The position numbers and the translations under genes were made by a program. This document shows, piece after piece, positions 8,150 to 16,578 of a stretch of DNA of 42,402 nt; within the stretch, counting starts at the first letter, position 1, and each line of letters opens with the position of its first letter. The notes under the pieces were generated by a model. It saw nothing but the letters and a program-made list of their open reading frames with translations, made no database searches and had not been told where the DNA came from. The stretch covers positions 1 through 42,402 of the forward strand of contig CAJUKY010000017.1 of assembly GCA_910587055.1 (NCBI GenBank), written 5' to 3'. This DNA is from Candidatus Gastranaerophilales bacterium. GTDB lineage: Bacteria > Cyanobacteriota > Vampirovibrionia > Gastranaerophilales > Gastranaerophilaceae.

Positions 8150-9897
8150 TGTTTAAGGAAAAAGATACATTAAAAAATATTAAACCTTATTCTATTGATG
8201 AATTTTATCCTGATTGTGTTTTAAAGCTTGACTCAAATGAAAATGTTTTCGGGCCTTCAAAACGTGTAATTGAAGCGTTTAAAAATCTCGATTTAAAGCG
8301 TTTTAATTTGTATCCCTGTTATGGTGAATTAATAGGTATACTGGCTGAAAAATTTGATTTTGATAAAGATAATTTTCTGCTTACAAACGGATGCGATGAA
8401 GCTATAAATATTGTTTTATCTTCTTATTTAGGTGTGCAAGATGCCGCACTTGCTTTTTGCCCGTCGTTTAGTATGCCAAAACTTTATTCAGGAATAATAG
8501 GGGCTGAATATAAAAATATTAATTATGTTGAAAAATGGAAATTTTCACTTGAGCTTTTACTTAACAATATAAAGGCAAACACTAAGATTATATATCTTGC
8601 AAGCCCCAATAACCCGACCGGTGATATTATTGAGCCTTCTGTTATTGAAGATGTATTAAAAAAATGCGCTGATAAAATAATTCTTCTTGATTTAACTTAT
8701 GTTAATTATTCAAGCTATAGTGAAAATGATTATTATCAGCTTCTAAAAAAATACAAAAACTTAATTTGTGTTAAATCGTTTTCAAAAGATTACGCCCTTG
8801 CAGGGCTTCGTCTTGGTTTTATTCTTGCGGATAAAGAATTTATTTCCAATTTTAAAAAAATGATATCTCCGTATTCGGTTAATTCTATGGCTGTATATGC
8901 AGGAATTAATGCACTTTTAGATAGTGAATATTTTAATTCTGTTAAAAATGAGGTTTTACAATCAAAAAAATATTTATATGGCGAGTTTGAGAAACTCGGT
9001 TTTAAGCCCTATAAAAGCGAAGCAAATTTCATTCTTGTTGATTTTGGAGAAAAATGCAATTTTATTTATAGAAAACTTCTAAGAAATGGAATTTTAGTAA
9101 GAAGGTTTTCAAATTCTGAACTAAGCGATTTTTTGAGAATAGGTATTCCTTCGCTTGTGGATTCCCAAAAAATTATAGAAATATTGAAACCAAGAAAGCT
9201 TCTTGTTTTTGACCTTGACGGTGTTGTTTTTGATGTTTCAAATTCTTACAGATATGCTATTCAAAAAACATATGAATATTTTGCAGGAAGCTCTTGTTCT
9301 GCCTGCGAAATGCAGGAAGCAAAAAATCGAGGCGGATTATCAAATGATTGGGATTTAACAAAGTATTTGCTTGATAAAAAAGGTATTGATGCTGATTACT
9401 CAAAGCTTGTGGAAATTTTTCAAAATATTTTTTATAATCCTGAAAATGAAGGCTCTAAAGGTGCTATAGATAATGAAAAACTTGTTTTAGATGCCGTGTT
9501 TTTTAATGAACTTTCTAAAAAATATGATTTAGCCGTATTTACGGGGAGACCAAAAGAAGAAGCATTTTATTCTTTGGAAAAATTCGGGTTAAAAAACTTT
9601 TTTGACTATTTTGTGTGTCTTGAAGATGTGCCGGCAGGCAGGTCAAAACCTTTTCCTGACGGATTGAATAAAATTAAAAAAGAATGCTGTTTTGAAGATA
9701 TATGCTTTTTTGGCGATACGGTGGATGATATTAAGGCTGGGTGCGGTGCATCTGTTGATGTCTTTGGGATTATTCCGCCGAATGCTGCAAGTATTAATGA
9801 AACCTGTGATATGCTTAAAAAATCCGGTGCAAAAGATGTAATAAACGGTGCTTATAAAATTTTGGATTTATTCGGGAATGAGAAAATATGCAAATAA
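8149..9897 (+). CDS. hisC: HisC histidinol-phosphate aminotransferase fused to HAD hydrolase
   Basis: A 582-residue fusion. Residues 1-350 are a fold-type I PLP aminotransferase of the HisC type: NENVFGPS, SPNNPTGD, and SFSKDYALAGLRLGF with the PLP lysine at about K213. It converts imidazole-acetol phosphate plus glutamate to histidinol phosphate. Residues 351-582 are a HAD phosphatase: DLDGVVFD (nucleophile about D355), a helical cap insert, FTGRP (motif II), a KPFPDG lysine and GDTVDDIKAG (motif IV). Downstream it overlaps hisB (IGPD) by 10 nt. The HAD half may supply the histidinol-phosphatase step, so two genes would cover three consecutive steps. That is inference: HAD-IA enzymes are versatile and the domain could act on another phosphate ester. 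Confidence 0.88.
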   Translation: MFKEKDTLKNIKPYSIDEFYPDCVLKLDSNENVFGPSKRVIEAFKNLDLKRFNLYPCYGELIGILAEKFDFDKDNFLLTNGCDEAINIVLSSYLGVQDAALAFCPSFSMPKLYSGIIGAEYKNINYVEKWKFSLELLLNNIKANTKIIYLASPNNPTGDIIEPSVIEDVLKKCADKIILLDLTYVNYSSYSENDYYQLLKKYKNLICVKSFSKDYALAGLRLGFILADKEFISNFKKMISPYSVNSMAVYAGINALLDSEYFNSVKNEVLQSKKYLYGEFEKLGFKPYKSEANFILVDFGEKCNFIYRKLLRNGILVRRFSNSELSDFLRIGIPSLVDSQKIIEILKPRKLLVFDLDGVVFDVSNSYRYAIQKTYEYFAGSSCSACEMQEAKNRGGLSNDWDLTKYLLDKKGIDADYSKLVEIFQNIFYNPENEGSKGAIDNEKLVLDAVFFNELSKKYDLAVFTGRPKEEAFYSLEKFGLKNFFDYFVCLEDVPAGRSKPFPDGLNKIKKECCFEDICFFGDTVDDIKAGCGASVDVFGIIPPNAASINETCDMLKKSGAKDVINGAYKILDLFGNEKICK

Positions 9898-10472
9898 TTG
9901 AAAAAACAAGAACAACAAAAGAAACAGAAATTTCTTTAAAATTTAATTTGAGGGGGCAGGGTAAACATAATATCGAAATGCCTGCTAATTTTTTCTGCCA
10001 TATGCTAAGAGAATTTTGTGCTCATGGAAAATTTGACATAGAATTATCCGCAAAAAGCATTGACAATGATATGCACCATCTTGTTGAGGATGTTGCAATA
10101 GTTTTAGGACAGGCATTTAAGGAATCTCTTGAGGATAAAAGAGGTATAAACCGTTATGCTGATATTTTTATTCCGATGGACGATGCACTTTGCCAGTGTG
10201 CCGTGGATATTTCAGGGCGTTCATACTGTGTCTGTAAATTTGATTTAAAGGATGAACGTACTTCTGATTTTGAAACAGTATTGCTTGTACATTTTTATAA
10301 TACATTTGTGCAAAATGCAGGAATTACCCTGCACATAAGGCAAATTGAAGGTTTTGATACACATCATATAATTGAAGCATCATTTAAGGCGTTTGCAAGA
10401 GCGTTAAAAATTGCATGTGCTATTGATGCAAATAACGCAGATGAGCTGCCTTCCACAAAAGGTATATTGTAA
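9888..10472 (+). CDS. hisB: Imidazoleglycerol-phosphate dehydratase HisB
   Basis: A 194-residue IGPD that dehydrates imidazoleglycerol phosphate to imidazole-acetol phosphate, the substrate for the adjacent HisC. The diagnostic duplicated metal-binding motifs are present: DNDMHHLVEDVAI (about 64-76) and GFDTHHIIEASFK (about 156-168). The acidic, DxALCQCAVDISGR-like core is also there. Length matches single-domain IGPDs. The start codon lies inside the 3' end of the HisC-HAD gene (10-nt overlap), so translation is probably coupled. Confidence 0.95.
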   Translation: MQIIEKTRTTKETEISLKFNLRGQGKHNIEMPANFFCHMLREFCAHGKFDIELSAKSIDNDMHHLVEDVAIVLGQAFKESLEDKRGINRYADIFIPMDDALCQCAVDISGRSYCVCKFDLKDERTSDFETVLLVHFYNTFVQNAGITLHIRQIEGFDTHHIIEASFKAFARALKIACAIDANNADELPSTKGIL

Positions 10473-10481
10473 AGTATAACC

Positions 10482-10517
10482 GGAGTATAAAAACTTCTTG
10501 CGTTTTTTTTATATTCC
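10482..10517 (+). terminator. Probable terminator after hisB
   Basis: GGAGTATAAAAAC (10482-10494) can pair imperfectly with GTTTTTTTTATATTCC (10502-10517), which includes an eight-T run. It lies 10 nt after the hisB stop and before tRNA-Met. Confidence 0.45.
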
Positions 10518-10587
10518 TGTGATAATAATTATGCTTGATATACTTGTTTTAAGCGTTCAAGGTTTTAAAATTAAATATAATAAATAT

Positions 10588-10661
10588 GGCAAGGTAGCTC
10601 AGCTGGTGAGAGCGCACGGCTCATACCCGTGAGGTCGAGAGTTCGAATCTCTCCCTTGCTA
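10588..10661 (+). tRNA. tRNA-Met(CAU)
   Basis: A cloverleaf with acceptor GGCAAGG/CCTTGCT, D-arm GCTCAGCTGGTGAGAGC, anticodon loop CTCATAC (CAU) and T-arm GAGAGTTCGAATCTCTC, with discriminator A. The overall form is closer to elongator tRNA-Met than to initiator or tRNA-Ile2. CCA is not encoded. It marks the left border of the accessory island. Confidence 0.93.
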
Positions 10662-10698
10662 TTTTTATTGAAATTTGTTGTATTTTCTATTGTAAAAA

Positions 10699-11035
10699 TA
10701 TAATGTATTAGAGACTTTTGGATGGCAGATTATTATAATGTATTAGTATAATGTATTAGAGACTTTTGGATGGCGTTTTATTATAGAATATTTAGAGTTG
10801 ACGGCGATTTCCGCCGTTTCTTAGTGTTGAGATTTGCAGGTCAATTTTTGCACTTTTGTCTCTATTCTTGCACTCTTTTGCACCAAGTTCCAAGGATTTA
10901 TATTTTAAATCGCCCAAACACTCCACCGCATCAAACTCTTCCTGAGTGCAAAACAGTGCAACAAAGTGCAAAAATAATTTATTTCATAAAATGAGATTCG
11001 ATGAATTATCTTTGGGATTAGGATTTCTTCAACTC
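10699..11035 (+). repeat. Cassette-flanking repeat R1
   Basis: First of three homologous intergenic repeats (with R2 13285-13860 and R3 14898-15425). It begins with two copies of a 28-bp motif (10699-10726 and 10747-10774; core GAGACTTTTGGATGGC). These are followed by a terminator-like stem ACGGCG/CGCCGT (10801-10817) and the shared line GTGTTGAGATTTG. Then come three TTGCAC elements facing three GTGCAA elements, ending in the ATAAAATGAGATT block. It lacks the promoter-like and tRNA-like parts found in R2 and R3; instead it begins about 40 nt after the real tRNA-Met. It fills the whole gap before the Mrr-nSTAND gene. Confidence 0.8.
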
Positions 11036-11053
11036 CGAACAGAATATTTATAC

Positions 11054-11059
11054 TATAAT
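11054..11059 (+). promoter_or_regulatory. -10 box for the Mrr-nSTAND gene
   Basis: A perfect TATAAT lies 11-20 nt before the two candidate start codons. No clear -35 box is present at the expected distance. Confidence 0.4.
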
Positions 11060-11070
11060 TAAACAAAAGG

Positions 11071-13284
11071 ATGTATCGGATGTATAATTTTGAAACATTA
11101 TCACCAAAAGATTTTGAATTATTAACAAGAGATTTATTACAAAAAGAGTTATCAATCACTCTTGAAACATTCAAGTCCGGCAAGGATGGTGGAATCGATT
11201 TAAGATATTCAAAAGATACCTTAAATCGATTAATTGTACAGTGTAAGCATTATAAAAACTCTACACTAAAGGACTTATATAATGCACTAAAGATTGAAGC
11301 AGAAAAAATAAAAGAATTAAATCCAAAAAGATACATAATATCAACATCGCAATCCCTAACTCCTAAAAATAAAGATAAAATTATGCAAATATGTTCTCCA
11401 TTTATCAAATCAACATCTGATATATATGGAAACGATGATTTAAATAACTTGATTACAAAATTTCCTGAAATTGAAAAAGACCATTTTAAATTATGGTTAA
11501 CAAGCACAACAATATTAGAACAAATTTTACACAGTAATATTGTAAATGAGTCTCGTTTTAAATTAGATGAAATAAAAGAAAAAATTAAGAAATTTGTTTC
11601 TAATCCAAGTGTAAACGAAGCACAAAACATTTTAAATAGAGAGAATTTTGTAGTTATCTCGGGCGCACCAGGTGTTGGTAAAACAACTCTAGCGGAAATG
11701 ATAGTTTATAGCTATGTTGCAGATGGTGGGTATGAATTTTTTAATATTTCAGAAAATATTCAAGATGCATATTCTGTTTACAACTTAGATGCAAATGTAA
11801 AACAAATATTTTATTACGACGATTTTTTAGGCGTAACGCATCTAACTAAAAATGAAGATTCTTCTTTAATAACTTTTATAAATCGTATAAATAAATCGAA
11901 AAATAAAAAGCTAATACTCACTACAAGAGAATATATTTTGCAGCAATCAAAGTTATTGCATGAAAAGATTGAGAAATTTGATTTTAAAAAATGTATTATT
12001 GATTTAAAAAATTACACTAAAAAAATAAAAGCTGATATTTTGTATAGTCATCTATATTTTTCTGAATTACCCCAAGAATATATAGATAATCTCTTAATTG
12101 AGCATAAATATTTTTCAATTATTGAACATCCAAATTATAATCCCCGGATTATTGAATCTATGACGAAATTAAAAATTCATGAAAATATACTTGCACAAGA
12201 TTATCATTCTGAATTTATCAAAAATTTAGACAACCCTTCTGAAATATGGAAGCATGCTTTTGAAAATCAAATTGATAATAAAACAAGAAGTGTACTTTTT
12301 TCAATAGTTTCGCTTGGAGGAAGATATTGGAAACCGAATTATAAACAAGTGGTAAAAGAAATTTCAAAAAATATTTGTCCTAAATTATATTCAGAAAATT
12401 TTACAGATTTAGATTTTAGAAAATGTTTAAAAATTCTTGAAGGCGATTTTATTAACACAAATCCGTACATTATATCTTTTTGTAATCCATCAATAACTGA
12501 TTTTCTTGAAAAATATATTGTTGAAAATAATATAGTTTCTGATTTTATAGAAATTGCAGATACTGTTGATCAATTTATTTGGATAGAGGCTTCGTTAATT
12601 GGTAAAGAAAATGTTGATGAAAAATATGCATATATGCTTTTTGAAAAAGTAAAACAATATAATTCAAATAATTGGCAATATAGGTTAGTTGATTTGTTGT
12701 TTGACATAATAATTAAAACCAAAGATATAACATTGCTTGATAAGTTACAGCCCGAACTTTCTTATTTAGTTAAAGATCATAAATTATCTGAAATGGAAAA
12801 TTTCCTAAACAAGCTTACATCTTCAATTTTTGATGAAAACGAAATTGTTAATAGTTTTATTACTAATTTTATGGATTCAGTTGTCAAGGATATTGATGAT
12901 TGCAACAGTGTATACGATTTAGATATTTTAATGAATTTTATTGATGAATATGATGAAGATTTGATTGAGCCATATGAACATAATATAAAAAGCTATATAG
13001 CTACTAACATTGATGGTTTAATAGAAAATTCAATAGATAATTGTGACTGTGATTTGTATGCTCTTGAATGCGATAAAGAAAAATTAGAGAAATTAATTGG
13101 GAAATTTAGTATAATAGGTTGTAATTTAAGAGAGCTTGAAAACGCAATTGAGGAGCTACAAGCGCAACAGGAACTTGATGAAGCCAACGAAAATGAAAAT
13201 TCAAAAGATCATCTCAACCATTTAAAGCAAAAGAAAGACGATGATGAAGGTATTAAAGATTTGTTCCTTACTCTAAAAAAATAA
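11071..13284 (+). CDS. Mrr-type nuclease fused to STAND NTPase (probable antiphage)
   Basis: A 737-residue protein. Residues about 5-110 form a restriction-endonuclease-like PD-(D/E)xK domain of the Mrr type: FETLSPKDFELLTRDLL, GKDGGIDLR and QCKHYKNS (Q-x-K catalytic motif near residue 57). Residues about 165-330 form a P-loop NTPase with Walker A GAPGVGKTT, FYYDDF (Walker B-like) and LTTRE, as in nSTAND3 proteins. The C-terminal about 400 residues are alpha-helical, acidic and probably sensory. Such fusions act in antiphage defence by NTP-driven assembly and DNA cleavage after sensing a phage product. ATG 11071 or ATG 11080 can start it; AAAAGGA favours the second. The ligand is unknown. Confidence 0.85.
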   Translation: MYRMYNFETLSPKDFELLTRDLLQKELSITLETFKSGKDGGIDLRYSKDTLNRLIVQCKHYKNSTLKDLYNALKIEAEKIKELNPKRYIISTSQSLTPKNKDKIMQICSPFIKSTSDIYGNDDLNNLITKFPEIEKDHFKLWLTSTTILEQILHSNIVNESRFKLDEIKEKIKKFVSNPSVNEAQNILNRENFVVISGAPGVGKTTLAEMIVYSYVADGGYEFFNISENIQDAYSVYNLDANVKQIFYYDDFLGVTHLTKNEDSSLITFINRINKSKNKKLILTTREYILQQSKLLHEKIEKFDFKKCIIDLKNYTKKIKADILYSHLYFSELPQEYIDNLLIEHKYFSIIEHPNYNPRIIESMTKLKIHENILAQDYHSEFIKNLDNPSEIWKHAFENQIDNKTRSVLFSIVSLGGRYWKPNYKQVVKEISKNICPKLYSENFTDLDFRKCLKILEGDFINTNPYIISFCNPSITDFLEKYIVENNIVSDFIEIADTVDQFIWIEASLIGKENVDEKYAYMLFEKVKQYNSNNWQYRLVDLLFDIIIKTKDITLLDKLQPELSYLVKDHKLSEMENFLNKLTSSIFDENEIVNSFITNFMDSVVKDIDDCNSVYDLDILMNFIDEYDEDLIEPYEHNIKSYIATNIDGLIENSIDNCDCDLYALECDKEKLEKLIGKFSIIGCNLRELENAIEELQAQQELDEANENENSKDHLNHLKQKKDDDEGIKDLFLTLKK

Positions 13285-13321
13285 CTTAATAATTTCTTAA
13301 TAAGATTTTTAATAAAAACAC

Positions 13322-13381
13322 TTGACTTTCCTTTAAACAAGAGCGATTAATGTGTATGCTAAGACAAAAAGAAAGGAAAGT
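13322..13381 (+). promoter_or_regulatory. Promoter-like block P2 with inverted arms
   Basis: CTTGACTT carries a -35-like TTGACT (13322-13327), and GATTAA lies 17 nt further on. The segment GAGCGATTAATGTGTATGC is shared with R3 and, with changes, with the leader of the Mu-like transposase. Inverted arms ACTTTCCTTT (13325-13334) and AAAGGAAAGT (13372-13381) match perfectly. AAAGGAAAG also resembles a ribosome-binding site, but no start codon follows. Confidence 0.55.
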
Positions 13382-13457
13382 TATAGAAAAATAAAAAAAA
13401 TTTTAAAATTTAATACACAAAAACGTCGTATAATCTAAGGCGAGTGGTTTTCGGCTT

Positions 13458-13485
13458 CTGCGAGAGTTCCAATCTCTACTCTGGC
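13458..13485 (+). other. tRNA 3'-end-like fragment in R2
   Basis: GAGAGTTCCAATCTCT forms a T-arm-like hairpin (loop TTCCAAT). It is followed by ACTCTGGCA, which would be the acceptor 3' strand of a tRNA starting GCCAGAG with discriminator A, a pattern common in tRNA-Leu. No 5' half is present. It may be an integration-site scar or a decayed tRNA. Confidence 0.45.
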
Positions 13486-13617
13486 ATGTACAGTTCTAAT
13501 GTCTCTATTCTTGGACTCTTTTGCACCGAGTTTTAAAAGTTTTTGACCTTTTACTATAATGTTATAATGTATCAGAGACTTTTGGATGGCAGTTTCTTTA
13601 ACTCAAACGCCCACACC

Positions 13618-13640
13618 ATCGCCTATTGAGGCGATTTTTT
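13618..13640 (+). terminator. Rho-independent terminator in R2
   Basis: ATCGCCT (13618-13624), loop ATTG, AGGCGAT (13629-13635), then a T-run. It occupies the same place as the ACGGCG/CGCCGT stems in R1 and R3 but has a different stem sequence. Confidence 0.75.
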
Positions 13641-13898
13641 AGTGTTGAGATTTAGTGGTCTTTTCTTGCACTAATGTCTCCATTCTTGCACTAATTTGCA
13701 CTAAATTTTTAAATCTTTTGCAATAAACAGCCCAAACTCCCCACCAAATCAACCTCTCCCCGAGCGCAATTTAGTGCAACAAATTGCAAAAATAATTTGT
13801 CTTACAAAATGGGATTTGATAAATTGTCCTTGAGATTTAGATTTCAAGCATAATACCCCATTTTGTTATATAATACACTTTGGGAGAATAATGCTTTA

Positions 13899-14897
13899 AT
13901 GGAAAATAATATAATAATCTATCAAACCCAAGATGGCAAAACAAAAATAGATGTAAAAATTGAAAATGAAACTGTTTGGCTCACCCAAAATCAAATGGTT
14001 GAGTTATTTCAATCAAGCAAGGCGAATATTAGCGAACATATTTCCCATATTTTTAAAGAAGGCGAGTTGGATGAAAATTCAGTTGTTCGGAATTTCCGAA
14101 TAACTGCCCAAGATGGTAAAAACTACAATACAAAACATTATAATCTTGATGTCATAATTTCTGTCGGTTACCGTGTAAAATCTTTAAGAGGTACTCAATT
14201 TAGAATTTGGGCAACACAAACCCTCAAAGAATACATGATAAAAGGTTTTGCTCTTAATGATGAATTATTAAAACAATCCGCTGGTGGCGGATACTGGAAA
14301 GAACTTTTAGAAAGAATCCGAGACATCCGCTCTTCTGAAAAGGTTTTTTACAGACAAATTTTAGATATTTATGCTACAAGTATTGATTATAGTCCAAAAG
14401 CTGATGAAACAATAAAATTCTTTAAAGTCGTTCAAAACAAAATGCATTTTGCTGCCCACGGTCATACTGCTGCTGAGATTATATATTTAAGAGCAGATAG
14501 TGCTAAAGATAATATGGGGCTAACTGTTTTCAAAGGAAATCACCCAAGAAAAGATGAAGTTACCATAGCAAAAAACTATTTGGATGAAAAGGAATTGAAT
14601 ATTTTAAATAGGATTACTTCAGCCTACCTTGAATTTGCTGAATTACAAGCAATCAGACAGATTCCAATGACAATGAAGGATTGGATTGTAAAACTTGATG
14701 ATTTTATAAAAATGACAGGGTCGGAGTTGCTTGAAAATTCAGGAACTATATCAAAGCTTGAGGCTGAAAATAAGGCATTAGCTGAGTATGCAAAATATAA
14801 AGAAACAATCAAAGACGAGCTTTCGGAAGTTGAAAAACACTTTATAGAAAGTGTTAAACAGACGCAAAAGATTTTGGAAAAGAAAAACAGAAAATAG
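13899..14897 (+). CDS. RhuM-family protein
   Basis: A protein of about 332 residues matching the virulence RhuM family: IYQTQDGKTKIDVKIENETVWLTQ-type N-terminus, QMVELFQSSKANISEHI (helix-turn-helix-like), KHYNLDVIISVGYRVKSLRGTQFRIWATQTLKEY, and FAAHGHTAAEIIYLRAD. RhuM proteins are common single genes on mobile elements and genomic islands; their biochemical role is unproven. ATG 13899 is chosen because it begins the family N-terminus (MENNIIIYQ) and has GGGAGA upstream; a TATAAT lies at 13869-13874. It is flanked by R2 and R3 with no operon partner. Confidence 0.88.
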   Translation: MENNIIIYQTQDGKTKIDVKIENETVWLTQNQMVELFQSSKANISEHISHIFKEGELDENSVVRNFRITAQDGKNYNTKHYNLDVIISVGYRVKSLRGTQFRIWATQTLKEYMIKGFALNDELLKQSAGGGYWKELLERIRDIRSSEKVFYRQILDIYATSIDYSPKADETIKFFKVVQNKMHFAAHGHTAAEIIYLRADSAKDNMGLTVFKGNHPRKDEVTIAKNYLDEKELNILNRITSAYLEFAELQAIRQIPMTMKDWIVKLDDFIKMTGSELLENSGTISKLEAENKALAEYAKYKETIKDELSEVEKHFIESVKQTQKILEKKNRK

Positions 14898-15425
14898 CTT
14901 AATAACTTCTTAATAATATTTTTAATAAAAACACTTGACTTTTCTTTAAGCAAGAGCGATTAATGTGTATGCTAAGACAAAAAGAAAGGAAAGTTATAGA
15001 AAAATAAGAAAATTTTTAAAACTTAATACACAAGAACACATCGTATAATCTAAGGCGAGAGGATCTTCAGGTTTTGTGAGAGTTCCAATCTCTACTCTGA
15101 CATGTATAGTATTAATGTCTCTATTTTTGCACTTTTGTCTCTTATAATGTAATAGAGACTTTTGAATAGCGTTTTATTATTGAATATTTAGAATTGACGG
15201 CGGTTTTCGCCGTTTTTTAGTGTTGAGATTTGGTGGTCAAAAATTGCACTTTTGTCTCTATTTTTGCACTAATTTGCACTAAGTTTCAAAAATTTTTATT
15301 TAAAATCGCCCAAACTCCCTACTAAATCAATCTCTCCCCGAATGCAATTCAGTGCAATAAAGTGCAAGAATAAATTATCCAATAAAATGAGATTTAGCAA
15401 ATTATCTTTGAGATTGAGGCATTTT
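14898..15425 (+). repeat. Cassette-flanking repeat R3
   Basis: Close homologue of R2, again beginning right after a stop codon. It contains promoter-like block P3, with TTGACT at 14935-14940 and arms ACTTTTCTTT (14938-14947) and AAAGGAAAGT (14985-14994), which pair except for one G-T wobble. It also contains a tRNA 3'-end-like piece (GAGAGTTCCAATCTCT, 15078-15093), the 28-bp motif (15143-15170), a terminator (15197-15218), facing TTGCAC/GTGCAA elements and the closing ATAAAATGAGATT block. It abuts the 3' end of the DUF2971 gene, which reads towards it. Confidence 0.85.
15197..15218 (+). terminator. Rho-independent terminator in R3
   Basis: ACGGCG (15197-15202), loop GTTTT, CGCCGT (15208-15213), then TTTTT. 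It is equivalent to the stem in R2 but with different base pairs. Confidence 0.7.
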
Positions 15426-15427
15426 AT

Positions 15428-16516
15428 TTAGCGTGAAATAATTAAATTCTTCCGGAATTTCGTATTTAAATTTATTTTTTTAGGATGGAGTTTATATTCA
15501 CCATTAGTCATGTCAATTTTCATTTCATAAGGAGTTATTCCTAACTCCTTTGCAATATTCAACAAAGTATCCTTATCTTCTGGAGACATTTTTGCTCGCA
15601 GATATATTGAAACAGGTTTTTGGATTATATTAGGAAGACTATTATTGCAATGTGAGATAATTCTCCATTCTTGTTCATATTCCCAATCTGTTGATTTGTG
15701 CAAAAGAATTTTATAAATAGCAAGATCATCATCTCTTGGAATAAAAATTTCTAACGGAGCATTTATAAACATCCTTTGTGCCCCATATGCAGAAAAGAAA
15801 TCCTTTGCATTAAAACGATTTTTACAATAAATTACAGGATATAAAAGCTCATAATGTCGATACAGACAAGGCTTTTTACATGCGACACAAGGAGTATTGT
15901 AATTTTTAAAGTCATATTCAAGAACAAAACCTTTATGATCATCTGCATAATGCGCCCACATTGTAGGAGAATCATTTGATTCAGAAAAACATGCAATATT
16001 TGGATAATTTCTTAAAAACATATCAGCTTCTTCGATTATACATAACATTAGTTTTCGTATTTTTCCAATGCTTTTCATCACATATAATCTATATTTATTT
16101 GGACGCATTTTAAAAATTTGTTCAAATTTTTCTAATTTATCCTTTGGAGTTTTTTCAATAAGTTGTGGATTAAGATTCATCCATCTTCTTAACTTGATCC
16201 TATTTCTCGGTTCCATAAGGTCGTCTTCAATATCATTAGGATTTACATATACTAAACTATCAAATGGGTCATTAAAATTGATAGCTTTATTTGAAACAAC
16301 CAAATTTTTCTTTAGAGCATCTACTGTATTTTCTTCAAATTTTCTATACCGAAAAAGTCTATCCGGTTTTAACTCTTGAACTTGTCGACAGAATTCTTTA
16401 ATTTTATCATTATTTTTTATAGGGTTATCGTAATTTCTAATAACCGTAGAATCTAGCAATTCTTTAAACTTTTTACGTACTGTTTTTGTATTATCTATAA
16501 AATTATTATATATCAA
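15428..16516 (-). CDS. DUF2971-family protein
   Basis: A 362-residue protein with the DUF2971 pattern: LFRYRKFEENTVDALKK, VVSNKAINFNDPFDS, CFSESNDSPTMWAHYADDHKGFVLEYDF, and DWEYEQEWRII near the C-terminus. The family is frequent in defence islands and its activity is not established. There is no in-frame ATG near the 5' end; the only start is TTG at 16514-16516 without a ribosome-binding site. This could reflect leaderless expression or loss of the original 5' end where the Mu-like element begins at about 16520-16580. Confidence 0.8.
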   Translation of the reverse strand: MIYNNFIDNTKTVRKKFKELLDSTVIRNYDNPIKNNDKIKEFCRQVQELKPDRLFRYRKFEENTVDALKKNLVVSNKAINFNDPFDSLVYVNPNDIEDDLMEPRNRIKLRRWMNLNPQLIEKTPKDKLEKFEQIFKMRPNKYRLYVMKSIGKIRKLMLCIIEEADMFLRNYPNIACFSESNDSPTMWAHYADDHKGFVLEYDFKNYNTPCVACKKPCLYRHYELLYPVIYCKNRFNAKDFFSAYGAQRMFINAPLEIFIPRDDDLAIYKILLHKSTDWEYEQEWRIISHCNNSLPNIIQKPVSIYLRAKMSPEDKDTLLNIAKELGITPYEMKIDMTNGEYKLHPKKINLNTKFRKNLIISR

Positions 16517-16578
16517 ATTTCTGTTTTGATTCTGCTTCCCTTAACATGCTGAATATACTTAATATTGGTTTTAAGGAC

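Larger units (their letters stand above)
13285..13860 (+). repeat. Cassette-flanking repeat R2
   Basis: About 575 bp homologous along its length to R3, starting right at the stop codon of the preceding gene (CTTAATAA.TTCTTAATAA). In order it holds: a promoter-like block with inverted arms (13322-13381); a tRNA 3'-end-like segment (13458-13485); one copy of the 28-bp motif (13563-13590); a terminator (13618-13640); facing TTGCAC/GTGCAA elements; and the conserved AAAATGGGATTTG block just before the RhuM promoter. The identical order with different cargo genes on either side suggests cassette exchange. Confidence 0.85.

Noticed and set aside
13322..13381. Invertible promoter between the inverted arms
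   Set aside because: The arms are only 10 bp and 37 bp apart, and no invertase is adjacent. An operator, transposase site or RNA stem is more likely.
10699..15425. Integron cassette array with attC sites
   Set aside because: The repeats are several hundred bp long, lack recognisable attC core ends, and no integron integrase is present.
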